DNA from: DAORHV01 sp964458645
GTDB lineage: Bacteria; Patescibacteriota; Gracilibacteria; Peribacterales; Peribacteraceae
Direction of reading: 5' to 3'
NCBI GenBank assembly: GCA_964458645.1
Contig: CAYWJU010000002.1
Span: 62,001 to 126,000, forward strand
Length of the DNA stretch: 64,000 bases
In this document: in pieces, positions 42,428-51,080 of the stretch
Layout of the letters: the number at the start of each line of letters is the position of its first letter
Position numbering within the stretch: position 1 is the stretch's first letter
Position numbers and translations under genes: made by a program
The notes under the pieces: model-generated
Databases searched by the model: none
The model's input: the letters and a program-made list of their open reading frames with translations, nothing else
Told to the model about the DNA's origin: nothing

Positions 42428-43291
42428 TTAGGAAAATTGCGCGGAAAGAAGATTGCTGGGGTGTAGGCGCAACAACGTTTCAATCGCGCGCGTCGGTCCG
42501 GTCACATTCAGATTGGATTCCCAAGCGAATTCGCGTACTTCGGTGCGGCCGGGAAGCCTGGAGAAGTTTCGTGAAGGCACGGCGTGTTTCTGTCCTCCGA
42601 TCATGATTTCCGCAGGCCAATCATTATCTTTCGGTTCAGTCGCATCGATATGGCTCAGCCCCAGGACGCCGCGCATTTTTTTATCGTCGCCGCGCCCGAT
42701 GTGCACGTCGTCAACGAGCTTGCGCAGCCGAGCCACGACCGATGCCTGATCGGACTGTATGGCTGGCAGCGTGAGGTGTTTGCGAATGACCGGTTCGCAT
42801 GCCAATACCAACGTGGCTGCTTCATTGCGTTCATCATTGCGCTCTTTCATCTTGGCAGGTGGCGCTTTCATGAGTGGCTGGAAATGAAGTGCCGTGGTCG
42901 TAGTCATGGCATCACTCGGTCCTTTGCCGGCCGCAGTAAGCAGTGTACGAATAGTCGTTGCCTGGGCGCCGAGCATCAGCAGTACCGATCTCCAACGACA
43001 AGTGGATTCATAGTCGTTGCCGTCATGGAGTTGCGGATAGCGGTTCTTCAAGAAGTCGAGAAAAAACAGGTCCGATGAACTTACGGTTGGAAATGCCAGC
43101 GACCCGCGATGTGCGGCGCGAATCGCATTCAAAACGTTGTCGTTGCTACCATCGGGCATCAGCTTTCGCAGCTCCTTATTTGCAGTGATCAGTGCCTCGC
43201 GCACATCGTCGGTACGGCCGCATTCCGTGCTTTTCAGCGCGGTTCCGATGTGGTTTTCCCACTTCGATAGTTGATCGAGCGTTCCAGGCAT
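42428..43291 (-). CDS. Uncharacterised protein, first gene of pair
   Basis: 287 aa from ATG 43291, unrecognised. The frame extends to a TTG at 43330, but that TTG is part of a perfect TTGACA -35 element, so the ATG is the likely start with a 4-nt leader. Mostly helical, with segments such as FFLDFLKNRYPQLHDG and TTTTALHFQPLMKAPP; no membrane segment. Followed by its partner after 5 bp. Confidence 0.7.
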   Translation of the reverse strand: MPGTLDQLSKWENHIGTALKSTECGRTDDVREALITANKELRKLMPDGSNDNVLNAIRAAHRGSLAFPTVSSSDLFFLDFLKNRYPQLHDGNDYESTCRWRSVLLMLGAQATTIRTLLTAAGKGPSDAMTTTTALHFQPLMKAPPAKMKERNDERNEAATLVLACEPVIRKHLTLPAIQSDQASVVARLRKLVDDVHIGRGDDKKMRGVLGLSHIDATEPKDNDWPAEIMIGGQKHAVPSRNFSRLPGRTEVREFAWESNLNVTGPTRAIETLLRLHPSNLLSAQFS

Positions 43292-43301
43292 ATGGCCGGA
43301 T

Positions 43302-43330
43302 ATCAAAGGCGAACCCGCACCTACTGTCAA
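43302..43330 (-). promoter_or_regulatory. Promoter of the 43291-41592 operon
   Basis: TTGACA (43330-43325), 17-bp spacer, TTTGAT (43307-43302); predicted +1 at 43295. The consensus -35 compensates for a weak -10. Confidence 0.55.
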
Positions 43331-43390
43331 CGTCGTCCCAATGCGATACTCACTTTATCCCAAATACTGGCGAACGCGGCTTTCTGGCAC

Positions 43391-43396
43391 TAGGAT
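43391..43396 (+). promoter_or_regulatory. -10 box of leuS
   Basis: TAGGAT, predicted +1 at 43403, the A of the ATG. Confidence 0.45.
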
Positions 43397-43402
43397 GTCG
43401 CC

Positions 43403-45856
43403 ATGCCGAATTACGAGCCGACCGCAGTCGAGTCCAAATGGCAGAAGAAGTGGGAGGAAGCCAAGGCCTTCGAAGCCGACCTCAGCAATGCCAAGGACAA
43501 GTTCTACTCCATGGTCATGTTCCCGTACCCGAGCGGCGACAAGCTGCACGTGGGCCACTGGTATAACTTCGCACCCGCCGACAGCTACGCGCGTTTCCAG
43601 CGTATGAAGGGAAAGAGCGTGTTCTGTCCCATGGGCTTCGATGCATTCGGTCTTCCGGCCGAGAACTACGCCATTAAGACCGGCATCCACCCCAACGAGT
43701 CCATCGCCAAGAACGTGCAGACCATGATCACGCAGCTCAAGCGCATTGGTTGCATGTACGACTGGGACAAGATGGTAAACACGTCTACGCCCCAGTACTA
43801 CCGCTGGACGCAGTGGTTGTTCTTGGAAATGCACCGCCACGGACTGGCCTATAAGAAGAAGGGCAACGTGAATTACTGCCCCAAGGATCAGACCGTGTTG
43901 GCTAACGAGCAAGTCTGGGAGGGCAAATGCGAGCGCTGTGGCACCGAAGTTGTGCAAAAACCGCTGGAGCAGTGGTATTGGAAGATCACCGACTACGCCC
44001 AAAAACTCCTGGACGGCCTGGATGGTTTGGATTGGCCGGAGAAAACCAAGATCATGCAAAGGAACTGGATCGGCCGCAGTGAAGGCGTGAATATCAAATC
44101 GCGTGTTAAGGATTTAGGCGATGAGTTCGAAGTCTACGACTCGGTGCCCCAGACGTTCATGGCCCAGACGTTCACCGTCATCGCGCCCGAGCATCCGCTC
44201 TTGCTGAAGATGATTAAGGGCACGCCGCAGGAACCGGAGATCCTTGCCTTCATCGATAAGATTAAAAAGAAGAAGGCTGCCAAGCGCTTCAATTTCGATG
44301 AAGACGTGGAAGGCATCTTCACCGGCCGCTACGTAGACAACCCCTTCGGCACCGGTGACCTGCCCATCTGGGTGGCGTCGTTCGTGGTCATGGACTACGG
44401 CACCGGCATCGTGCACTGCTCGGCCCACGACCAGCGCGACTTCGCGTTCGCCAAGAAGTATGGCATCCCGCTGCGCCCCGTCATGTTCCCGGCCGATGCC
44501 AAAGAAGCCGAGAAGGTGAAGAATCTGGAAGTCTGTTACTCCAAAGAGCCCGAAGCCGTTCTGCAGCAGCCCGAGAAGTTCAAGGGGCGAAAATGGGGCG
44601 AGGTCCGGCCGGACATCATCGATTTCATGGAGAAGGATATGAAGATCGCCAAGCGCTCGGTGCACTATCGCCTCCGCGATTGGCTGGTCTCCCGCCAGCG
44701 CTACTGGGGCGCACCCATCCCCATAGTCTACGACCCCGAAGGTAATCCGCATCCGGTGCCCGAAGAGCACTTGCCGTGGACACTGCCGACCGACGTAGAG
44801 TTTCGTCCCACCGGCGAGTCGCCGCTCAAGCTCAGCAAGGAGTTCGTCGAGCGCACCGAAAAGATCTTCGGCAAGGGCTGGCGCCCCGAGTACGACACCA
44901 TGGATACGTTCGTGTGCTCCAGCTTCTATTACCTTATGTATCTGGCCGGTCACCAGCAGGAGCCGCTGTCGCAGCACCCCGGCATCACCGAGCTTATCGA
45001 CGTGAAGACCGAGAAGAACTGGATGCCCGTGGACATGTACATCGGTGGTCCGGAGCATGCTTGCATGCACCTTATCTACGCGCGTTTCGTGATGATGGCA
45101 CTCAAAGATTTCGGCTACACGGAGCACTCTGAGCCGTTCAAAAAATTAGTTCACCAAGGACTCATTACCAACCAAGGTGCCAAGATGAGCAAGAGCAAGG
45201 GTAACGTCGTAAGCCCCGATGCATTCGTCGATCGTCACGGCTCCGACGTGTTTCGGTTGTACCTCATGTTCATGGGTCCGTTCACCGACGGCGGCGACTG
45301 GAGCGATACCGGCATCCGCGGCACCGATCGATTCGTACAGCGCATCTGGCGCGTGGTCAGCGAGAAGTCCAAGACAGGCTTCACCGATGGCCCCGACGTG
45401 CTGGCCATGCTGCACAAGTCGATTAAGAAAGTTGCCGAGGACATCGAGAAGCTACATTTCAACACGGCCATTTCGACGCTTATGGAATTGCTGAATCTCA
45501 TCGAGGCAAAGGAGAATATTTCGCAGGAAACCGGCAAAGCAATCGCGCTCATGTTGTCGCCCATCGCGCCGCACTTGTCCGAGGAGCTGTGGAATTTGCT
45601 CGGCGGCAAGGGCTTTGCTATGGATCAGTCATGGCCCACATTCGATGCCAAATACCTGGTGCAGACCACGCTCACCATCGTCGTACAGGTGAATGGCAAA
45701 TTGCGAGCCAACATCGAAGTTGCTGCCGACACGCCGGAAAGCGACATTCTTGCAAAAGCAAAATCCGATCCCCACGTGCAGAAGTTCCTGGAAGGGAAAA
45801 CGCTCAAGAAGGAAATCTACGTGAAGGGCAAACTTGTCAGCTTAGTTGTTGCCTAA
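43403..45856 (+). CDS. leuS: Leucyl-tRNA synthetase
   Basis: 817 aa. This class I synthetase charges tRNA-Leu. HVGH (residues 49-52) is the HIGH motif, the zinc-knuckle region carries CPKDQTVLANEQV and CERCG, the CP1 editing domain follows (TTxxE-type region degenerate but length retained), WMPVDMYIGGPEHA lies before the KMSKS loop, which is present as GAKMSKSKGNVV, and the C-terminal tRNA-binding domains are complete. It overlaps the convergent peptidase gene by 4 bp. The ATG coincides with the predicted transcription start. Confidence 0.97.
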   Translation: MPNYEPTAVESKWQKKWEEAKAFEADLSNAKDKFYSMVMFPYPSGDKLHVGHWYNFAPADSYARFQRMKGKSVFCPMGFDAFGLPAENYAIKTGIHPNESIAKNVQTMITQLKRIGCMYDWDKMVNTSTPQYYRWTQWLFLEMHRHGLAYKKKGNVNYCPKDQTVLANEQVWEGKCERCGTEVVQKPLEQWYWKITDYAQKLLDGLDGLDWPEKTKIMQRNWIGRSEGVNIKSRVKDLGDEFEVYDSVPQTFMAQTFTVIAPEHPLLLKMIKGTPQEPEILAFIDKIKKKKAAKRFNFDEDVEGIFTGRYVDNPFGTGDLPIWVASFVVMDYGTGIVHCSAHDQRDFAFAKKYGIPLRPVMFPADAKEAEKVKNLEVCYSKEPEAVLQQPEKFKGRKWGEVRPDIIDFMEKDMKIAKRSVHYRLRDWLVSRQRYWGAPIPIVYDPEGNPHPVPEEHLPWTLPTDVEFRPTGESPLKLSKEFVERTEKIFGKGWRPEYDTMDTFVCSSFYYLMYLAGHQQEPLSQHPGITELIDVKTEKNWMPVDMYIGGPEHACMHLIYARFVMMALKDFGYTEHSEPFKKLVHQGLITNQGAKMSKSKGNVVSPDAFVDRHGSDVFRLYLMFMGPFTDGGDWSDTGIRGTDRFVQRIWRVVSEKSKTGFTDGPDVLAMLHKSIKKVAEDIEKLHFNTAISTLMELLNLIEAKENISQETGKAIALMLSPIAPHLSEELWNLLGGKGFAMDQSWPTFDAKYLVQTTLTIVVQVNGKLRANIEVAADTPESDILAKAKSDPHVQKFLEGKTLKKEIYVKGKLVSLVVA

Positions 45857-47370
45857 GCCGCCGTCAGCCGGTCGTAGGTTCCTCGCAATGCTTTCAGCAG
45901 GCGAGAAGCCGAAGCGATAAGTGCGCGCTCCCGGGTGGAATGCTCATCGAGAATGGTCGCGACAGGAAGCACGGTCGCTTGTGGGACCAGTTCGGGGTAG
46001 GCAGCCGCCAAGCTGTTGCGGATGGCGCCGACTTCCACGAAGCAGTGTCCGCCCACTGGAGCCGCGCCGCCGCTCGTTTCGGTTGTGGCGGCCAGTGCCG
46101 CTTGGATCAGCGGCGCATCCGGCGGCGTAAAGCACCCCGGCACGACCGGACCCGCTTCTATGTGCATGTTCGCTGTTCGCAAGATTCGCCGTATGGCCAT
46201 GCCGTATTCGGTCAATGCTTCTTCGAGGTCACCCCGGACGTAAATATCCATTTCCAGCGAAGGTGGCCCGTCGCCCAGCGGCACGATTTCCATTTTGCCC
46301 AAGTTGCTGGAAAGCGATGCTTGCATGCCGTGTGATGCAATCTCTGCCGCCCCATCCTGCACGTTCGTAAACATCCGCATCAGGTCATCGTGCACGCTCT
46401 TGCGCAGCGCCGCTTGCCGCGCAATCGGATGCATCGTCAGTGCGCCTTCCTCCACGCTGGCACTTTCGCGCAGGTGCGCCGCGACCGCAGTGCGCCAGTT
46501 GTCATCGGCCGTATCTGGAATCCACACTGTGGCGTATGCAGCCTTCGGCCACGAGGATTTTCCTTCGCCGCCACCCATGTCGTTCAGCAAACGGGAGCCT
46601 GGAGGCAAGAGCGGCAATACTCCTTTGAATAACGTCCGCGTAGCGCTGGGCGGGCGCAGGTGCGCAGTCAGTCCCGAGTGTCCGCCAGGATGTCCGCCGA
46701 TATCCAGCCGGTACGTCTGCCCTCCCTCATACGAAAAACCCTCGTCTTCGTACAATACCGTGGACGCGCGGATGTCCTGATACCCGGCGCAGTAGATGCC
46801 CACATGCCCTTCGGTGTTGCCGTCCAGGCTGACGAGGTAGGGGATCGCTTTATCGATGCCGTGGTCCTTGGGATCGAAGTGGAGGGCCGGCTGATTGTCG
46901 GTTTCCTCGCGCGCCGTGAACAGCATTGTAATTGGGCCATGGTCGCCAAGCTCCTCGAGCCCTTCTGCAAAGGCCATGCTCCCCGCCACGCCGAGACCAT
47001 TGTCCGCCCCCAAGGTGGTGCGATCTGCCTGAACATGCTCGCCGTCGGTCAGAAGCGTTATTCCATCGCGCGAAAAATCGTGCGCTTTGCCTGCATCCCG
47101 GATGCCCACCATGTCCATGTGCGATTGCAGTAGAAATCCCGGGGCGTTGCTTCGAGTACCCTTTCCTGGAAGATGTACGGACAGATTCCCGTGAGAGTCG
47201 GCGGTCACGCGTGCGTCGGGAAAACGCGCGGCCCACTTTGTCAGAAATGCCCGCACGCCGGCTTCGTTGCCGGACAACCGCGGGATGTCGCTGAGTTCCT
47301 GGAAAATTTTCCAGAGCCGCGCAGGAGAATGTTCTTCGGGTACGAACGTGCGTAGATCGGAGGTGTTCAT
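45853..47370 (-). CDS. pepD: M20-family aminoacyl-histidine dipeptidase-like peptidase
   Basis: 505 aa from ATG 47370. PepD-type dipeptidases are cytosolic two-zinc enzymes. Metal and catalytic blocks are visible: QSHMDMV (His and Asp), TLGADNGLGVA (bridging Asp), TAREETD (catalytic Glu pair), SLDGN, and GGHPGGHSG in the lid region. The annotated length agrees with PepD (about 485 aa). The promoter TTGACT-16 bp-TATCGT predicts a 2-nt leader and excludes the longer in-frame start. Confidence 0.9.
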   Translation of the reverse strand: MNTSDLRTFVPEEHSPARLWKIFQELSDIPRLSGNEAGVRAFLTKWAARFPDARVTADSHGNLSVHLPGKGTRSNAPGFLLQSHMDMVGIRDAGKAHDFSRDGITLLTDGEHVQADRTTLGADNGLGVAGSMAFAEGLEELGDHGPITMLFTAREETDNQPALHFDPKDHGIDKAIPYLVSLDGNTEGHVGIYCAGYQDIRASTVLYEDEGFSYEGGQTYRLDIGGHPGGHSGLTAHLRPPSATRTLFKGVLPLLPPGSRLLNDMGGGEGKSSWPKAAYATVWIPDTADDNWRTAVAAHLRESASVEEGALTMHPIARQAALRKSVHDDLMRMFTNVQDGAAEIASHGMQASLSSNLGKMEIVPLGDGPPSLEMDIYVRGDLEEALTEYGMAIRRILRTANMHIEAGPVVPGCFTPPDAPLIQAALAATTETSGGAAPVGGHCFVEVGAIRNSLAAAYPELVPQATVLPVATILDEHSTRERALIASASRLLKALRGTYDRLTAA

Positions 47371-47378
47371 AGCTCCGC

Positions 47379-47406
47379 ACGATAAACTCTCGTTCCGCGA
47401 AGTCAA
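47379..47406 (-). promoter_or_regulatory. Promoter of pepD-like gene
   Basis: TTGACT (47406-47401), 16-bp spacer, TATCGT (47384-47379); predicted +1 at 47372. Confidence 0.55.
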
Positions 47407-47428
47407 TGTCCGGGTTAGTCACTCCGTG

Positions 47429-48115
47429 TTAATACGCCACGAAAAACTCAGTGGCTGGCCGTACAGAGACCGCTGCGCGGATGCACTGGTCATCCAGCGG
47501 CAGCACCTCGGCATGCGTCACCGGCATGCCGGATTCTTCCAGCAATCCGCATAATCCGTCGACGTCGAAGCGCGTACGGGTACGGATGAACTCCGGATCA
47601 CCTACCTTCTTTCGCCACAACGTTTCCTCGTTGGCCCGCAGTAATTCCACCAGCGGAAGGCGACCCTTCAGCATGTAATCGACGATCAGAAACTCTGCAT
47701 CCGGGTGGGCATCGCGCAGTTTGCTCAATGTCATACGCGCCTGTTCCGGCTCCAGCGAGCACAGCACGAATGCGATGCTGACAAGATTGATCTTGCCCCG
47801 GTCGTAGCCAAATGCCTCCTCTGGTCCGACAATGCGGCTTTGTCCGCGCGGTTGGGCGATTGCCGTATACCGGTCGTACAGTGCCAGCGAGTCTCCCGGC
47901 AGCAATCGCTCTTCGATCAGCCCGCGCGACAATCCGTCGCTCCCTGTGCCGAAATCCAGCGCGTGTACCGCTCCTTGGCTGGAGCGGATGTGGCTGATGC
48001 GGTGTTTATAGAGCCCCTGCATGCGCAAGAACGCCTGCATGTGCCTCCCGTCGGTGTACACCTTGGTCAGGTCGTGGCCTTCGGGTGCGGGCGGGGGTGA
48101 ATCGAGTCGGTCCAT
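47429..48115 (-). CDS. Class I SAM-dependent methyltransferase-like protein
   Basis: 228 aa from ATG 48115. The SAM-binding motif I is HALDFGTGSDGLS (near 50-62), followed by a Rossmann-like pattern with LVSIAFVLCSLEPEQA and EFLIVDYML as motifs IV and V. The substrate is unknown. It begins 2 bp after the upstream gene stops, with which it shares the later Rossmann motifs, so the two look like a diverged tandem pair in one operon. Confidence 0.72.
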   Translation of the reverse strand: MDRLDSPPPAPEGHDLTKVYTDGRHMQAFLRMQGLYKHRISHIRSSQGAVHALDFGTGSDGLSRGLIEERLLPGDSLALYDRYTAIAQPRGQSRIVGPEEAFGYDRGKINLVSIAFVLCSLEPEQARMTLSKLRDAHPDAEFLIVDYMLKGRLPLVELLRANEETLWRKKVGDPEFIRTRTRFDVDGLCGLLEESGMPVTHAEVLPLDDQCIRAAVSVRPATEFFVAY

Positions 48116-48117
48116 TG

Positions 48118-48840
48118 TCAGGTGGTAATGCCGACGCCTTCCAAATGTTTCTGACGCAGACGCAGCGGCATGGGCGCTTTGCTGATGTCCAACGACTCTT
48201 CGGTCCAGTCGGCATCCATGTCCGGCGTCCACAAAGCCGCCGAACGGCTTCCGGCGACCAGTGCGCGTCCGGCCGGCAGCCGGTGGCCGCGTACCGATGC
48301 CATAGTGCCTTGCAACAGCGCGTACAGACTGTGGTAGGTGAACTGCAGGTGCTCCTCCAGGTAGATGTGCCAGCTCTTTTCGGCGATACGATTGCGTTCC
48401 AGGTCTGCCGTAAACAGCACGGCTGCTTCGGCTTGGGTCATATCCCGCATCGTGTAATCCGCAATCATAATCATGGCATGCGGGCAAGCATCTGCGATGT
48501 CCGCCAGGAAGTCGCTTCGGCGCTCTTCGGGCACATCGTGGAGCACGTAGTTGACCAGCACGAGGCCGATGTCTTGCAACCGGTCCGCCGTCGTATCGCC
48601 AATGCCCTGCAGCCGGTTCACCACATCCTCAGGCTCGCACATGATGCCGATCGTCCGGCTTTGCTTCCGTGCCGTCAGCTTCAGTGCCCGGGCTCCCAGA
48701 GGACTGCGTTGCACGAAGTCCACGGCCAGGTTATTGGGCGGCAAGAGCGTACGTGAATCCGATCGTTGAAACCTGTCGATGGTCCGCAGCATATCATCGG
48801 CTGCCTGCATGGACGTATCGGGAGTGGTCCGTATTCCCAT
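48118..48840 (-). CDS. Methyltransferase-like protein lacking SAM motif I
   Basis: 240 aa. The region LVLVNYVLHDVPEERRSDF...AMIMIADYTM parallels the neighbouring methyltransferase and class I enzymes generally, but the Gly-rich motif I is not recognisable in the N-terminal half. It may be an inactive partner or may bind another ligand. TGC-TAGACT at 48854-48849 gives a 2-nt leader. First gene of the pair. Confidence 0.62.
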   Translation of the reverse strand: MGIRTTPDTSMQAADDMLRTIDRFQRSDSRTLLPPNNLAVDFVQRSPLGARALKLTARKQSRTIGIMCEPEDVVNRLQGIGDTTADRLQDIGLVLVNYVLHDVPEERRSDFLADIADACPHAMIMIADYTMRDMTQAEAAVLFTADLERNRIAEKSWHIYLEEHLQFTYHSLYALLQGTMASVRGHRLPAGRALVAGSRSAALWTPDMDADWTEESLDISKAPMPLRLRQKHLEGVGITT

Positions 48841-48848
48841 AGTTGCAA

Positions 48849-48854
48849 AGTCTA
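48849..48854 (-). promoter_or_regulatory. -10 box of methyltransferase-like pair
   Basis: TGC-TAGACT, predicted +1 at 48842, 2 nt before ATG 48840. Confidence 0.5.
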
Positions 48855-48960
48855 GCAGGCTAGCGTACGAAAGCTAATTATTGAGAAATATCATCCAAAC
48901 AACCGCTCTTACATGTATACAAAAAGAGATCAAACATTTTGTTATAAATAAGGGCTAAAT

Positions 48961-49344
48961 TTAGTTTGATCCCAATTTTTCTGATTGGCGTAAAAGATGA
49001 ATGGCACGCGATCGAGCCCTTCTTTCAGCCTCAAAAAGACGGTGCAGCAGTGGGCCTGCCTTCGGGTGACGGTCCAGCAGTCCATCCAGCCGCATAAGAA
49101 GGATCATGGAGCGGCCTCGTTCACCTTTCTCAAATGCCGTAGGGTCGAAGGCGTCGTCATGTTCTTCCATCAGCGCAAAAGCTTCGGCCAGCGTGCCATC
49201 GTCATGCCGGTGTTCCTGGAGGAAGCGGCGCAGTTCATCGGCGATCACCACGGACATATCGTTACAGCGCTCGATGCTCATCTGAACAACCAAGGAATGG
49301 AGAGGTGGTTCTGCTTCGGAGCTATGCGGCGATTCAGGGCTCAT
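48961..49344 (-). CDS. Uncharacterised small helical protein
   Basis: 127 aa, unrecognised, cytoplasmic by appearance, rich in charged helices (ADELRRFLQEHRHDDGTLAE, RLFEAERRARSRAIHLL). Probably monocistronic; the 120-bp gap downstream is A/T-rich and shows no gene. No good -10 box was found. Confidence 0.55.
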   Translation of the reverse strand: MSPESPHSSEAEPPLHSLVVQMSIERCNDMSVVIADELRRFLQEHRHDDGTLAEAFALMEEHDDAFDPTAFEKGERGRSMILLMRLDGLLDRHPKAGPLLHRLFEAERRARSRAIHLLRQSEKLGSN

Positions 49345-49429
49345 GGGATGGTTGGTCGTTACATGGAGGCTCGATACGGTAGCGGATCATTTTATCGCTG
49401 CAAAGCAGGCTTTCGGGTGCCTTCAGTAT

Positions 49430-49498
49430 CGTCAGCCGGAAGCCGGCTGCAACCTTTTGGTCCGGCCAAGCGGGGTTCATGGCGAAGACCGGCTGACG
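49430..49498. promoter_or_regulatory. Competing inverted repeats upstream of RNA methyltransferase gene
   Basis: CGTCAGCCGG (49430-49439) can pair perfectly with CCGGCTGACG (49489-49498), or its CAGCCGG part can pair with CCGGCTG at 49443-49449. The two folds exclude each other. It lies 38-106 bp before GTG 49536 in a divergent gap. Confidence 0.5.
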
Positions 49499-49535
49499 CA
49501 TTGCGTTTGCCCGAGTCTTCGATCATGCTCACTCC

Positions 49536-50975
49536 GTGTCCAAACTCCATCCATTCGATCGGTATTCGCCGGTCACCGACGTCGTCGAACTCAAGCGAAT
49601 GAGTGACTTGCCGTTGCGAAAATCAAAGCGTGTTAACACGCTGAAATCGAGTGTGGAGGACTTTAAAATTTGGGCCGGCACTAAACAGTGGAAGCTTGAG
49701 CCGGTGCCCTGGTGCAACGAGGCGTTCTATGTGGACCGCGAAAACCGCGACGAGGCACTTGGGAAAGATCTTCTCCATGTGCTCGGCCATACCTACATGC
49801 AGGAGGCGGCCAGTATGTTGCCAGTGGCACTGCTCGATCCCCAGCCTGGTGAGGTCATTCTAGATATGAGCTCGGCACCGGGCAGTAAGACCACCCAAAT
49901 CGCCGCCAAGTTACAGAACAGGGGAGTGATCGTCGCCAACGACGTCCAAGAGAAGCGCATGTGGGCGCTGGCGTCCAACCTGCAGCGTAGCGGTGTGATG
50001 AACGTGGTGGTCACCAAGAAGGTCGGCCAGTGGTTCGCGCGCAGCATGACCGAACGCTTCGATCGCGTACTGTGCGATGCGCCATGCACCGCCCAAGGCA
50101 CCGCCCGGAAGGATTCCGATGCACTGATGTACTGTTCCGATGACAACATCGGCAAGATGGCTCGGCTCCAATTGGAGCTGCTTGAATCAGCCATTCATGC
50201 TACCAAAGTCGGTGGTCGAATCGTCTACTCAACTTGTACGTTAACACCTGAAGAAAACGAGACTGTATTGGGCTTAATAATGAACAAATTTAGTGATCAA
50301 TTAACGATTATTGATCCAACACCCGGCCTTGGGTTTGACTTGAGCAAGGCGCGCGAGGAATCCAAGCGCGTTCAGGATTGGATTCAGACCAAGCAGCAGT
50401 TCCCGGCGTTCCGCCTGTGGCCGCAAACCTACGACACCGAAGGCTTCTTTGCTGCAGTCTTGGAGAAGCGTGCACCGACTCGCCATGCTGAAAGAATCGA
50501 AGGACCCTTTCCCAAGCTAGATATTCTTCCCAAGGCACGCCGTAAGGAGTGGATCGATGCAAACCAAGATTGGTACGGAGCCCCATTTGTAGAGGAAAAC
50601 GAGGTTCTCTTCAGTAAGAAGGAAAACTTACACATTATTACCCAGGAGGCGGCTGATTTCGCCATTCCGACCATGGCGTACATGGCAGGGTTGCCGTTCG
50701 GCAAGCAGACAGAACATGGCCTGGCACGCATGTCACATGAGATGGCAACTTTGCGTGGAGCTAGGGCTCGCGAGCATATTTTGCACCTGAATGAAGAACA
50801 GCGGAAGCATGCTCTTTCCGGTCGCGACATTCCCTACGATAATCCCGGTCATGGCGACCTCTTGTTGTCCATAGATCACCCTGCCGGGAAGCCCTTACTC
50901 TTAGGCAGGGGAATGCTTATGAAAGGCAGGATTCTGAATCGTTTGCCGAGAGAGATTGTGAGGATGTTCAGTTAA
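49536..50975 (+). CDS. RsmB/RsmF-type (NOL1/NOP2/Sun) RNA m5C methyltransferase
   Basis: 479 aa, GTG start. This family methylates cytosine C5 in rRNA or tRNA. SAM motif I is DMSSAPGSKT, the motif IV Cys is in DAPCTAQG, and the nucleophile Cys is in YSTCTLTPEENE. The PUA-like RNA-binding C-terminus resembles RsmF more than RsmB. Exact target unknown. CATGCT at 49524-49529, one mismatch from TATGCT, would place transcription start on the GTG. The gene is followed by a 9-bp-unit element and dnaG. Confidence 0.88.
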   Translation: MSKLHPFDRYSPVTDVVELKRMSDLPLRKSKRVNTLKSSVEDFKIWAGTKQWKLEPVPWCNEAFYVDRENRDEALGKDLLHVLGHTYMQEAASMLPVALLDPQPGEVILDMSSAPGSKTTQIAAKLQNRGVIVANDVQEKRMWALASNLQRSGVMNVVVTKKVGQWFARSMTERFDRVLCDAPCTAQGTARKDSDALMYCSDDNIGKMARLQLELLESAIHATKVGGRIVYSTCTLTPEENETVLGLIMNKFSDQLTIIDPTPGLGFDLSKAREESKRVQDWIQTKQQFPAFRLWPQTYDTEGFFAAVLEKRAPTRHAERIEGPFPKLDILPKARRKEWIDANQDWYGAPFVEENEVLFSKKENLHIITQEAADFAIPTMAYMAGLPFGKQTEHGLARMSHEMATLRGARAREHILHLNEEQRKHALSGRDIPYDNPGHGDLLLSIDHPAGKPLLLGRGMLMKGRILNRLPREIVRMFS

Positions 50976-51065
50976 GCATTCCAGGCATTTCAACAGGTCC
51001 AAGGGGTGCAAGGGAAAATATTAATCGTTGGACTCCTCGGACTCTTCGGTTTCTTCGGACTCCTG
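50976..51065. repeat. 9-bp-unit inverted element before dnaG
   Basis: Left units GCATTCCAG, GCATTTCAA, CAGGTCCAA, GGGGTGCAA begin at the base after the upstream stop (50976-51011); right units TTGGACTCC, TCGGACTCT, TCGGTTTCT, TCGGACTCC (51029-51064) run directly into the dnaG -10 box. Confidence 0.75.
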
Positions 51066-51071
51066 TATACT
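51066..51071 (+). promoter_or_regulatory. -10 box of dnaG
   Basis: TATACT, predicted +1 at 51078, 3 nt before ATG 51081. Confidence 0.5.
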
Positions 51072-51080
51072 CACTCTCCC

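Noticed and set aside
51006..51080. N-terminal extension of dnaG (Leu/Phe/Gly-rich)
   Set aside because: It translates the 9-bp-unit element and lies upstream of the TATACT box that starts transcription next to ATG 51081.
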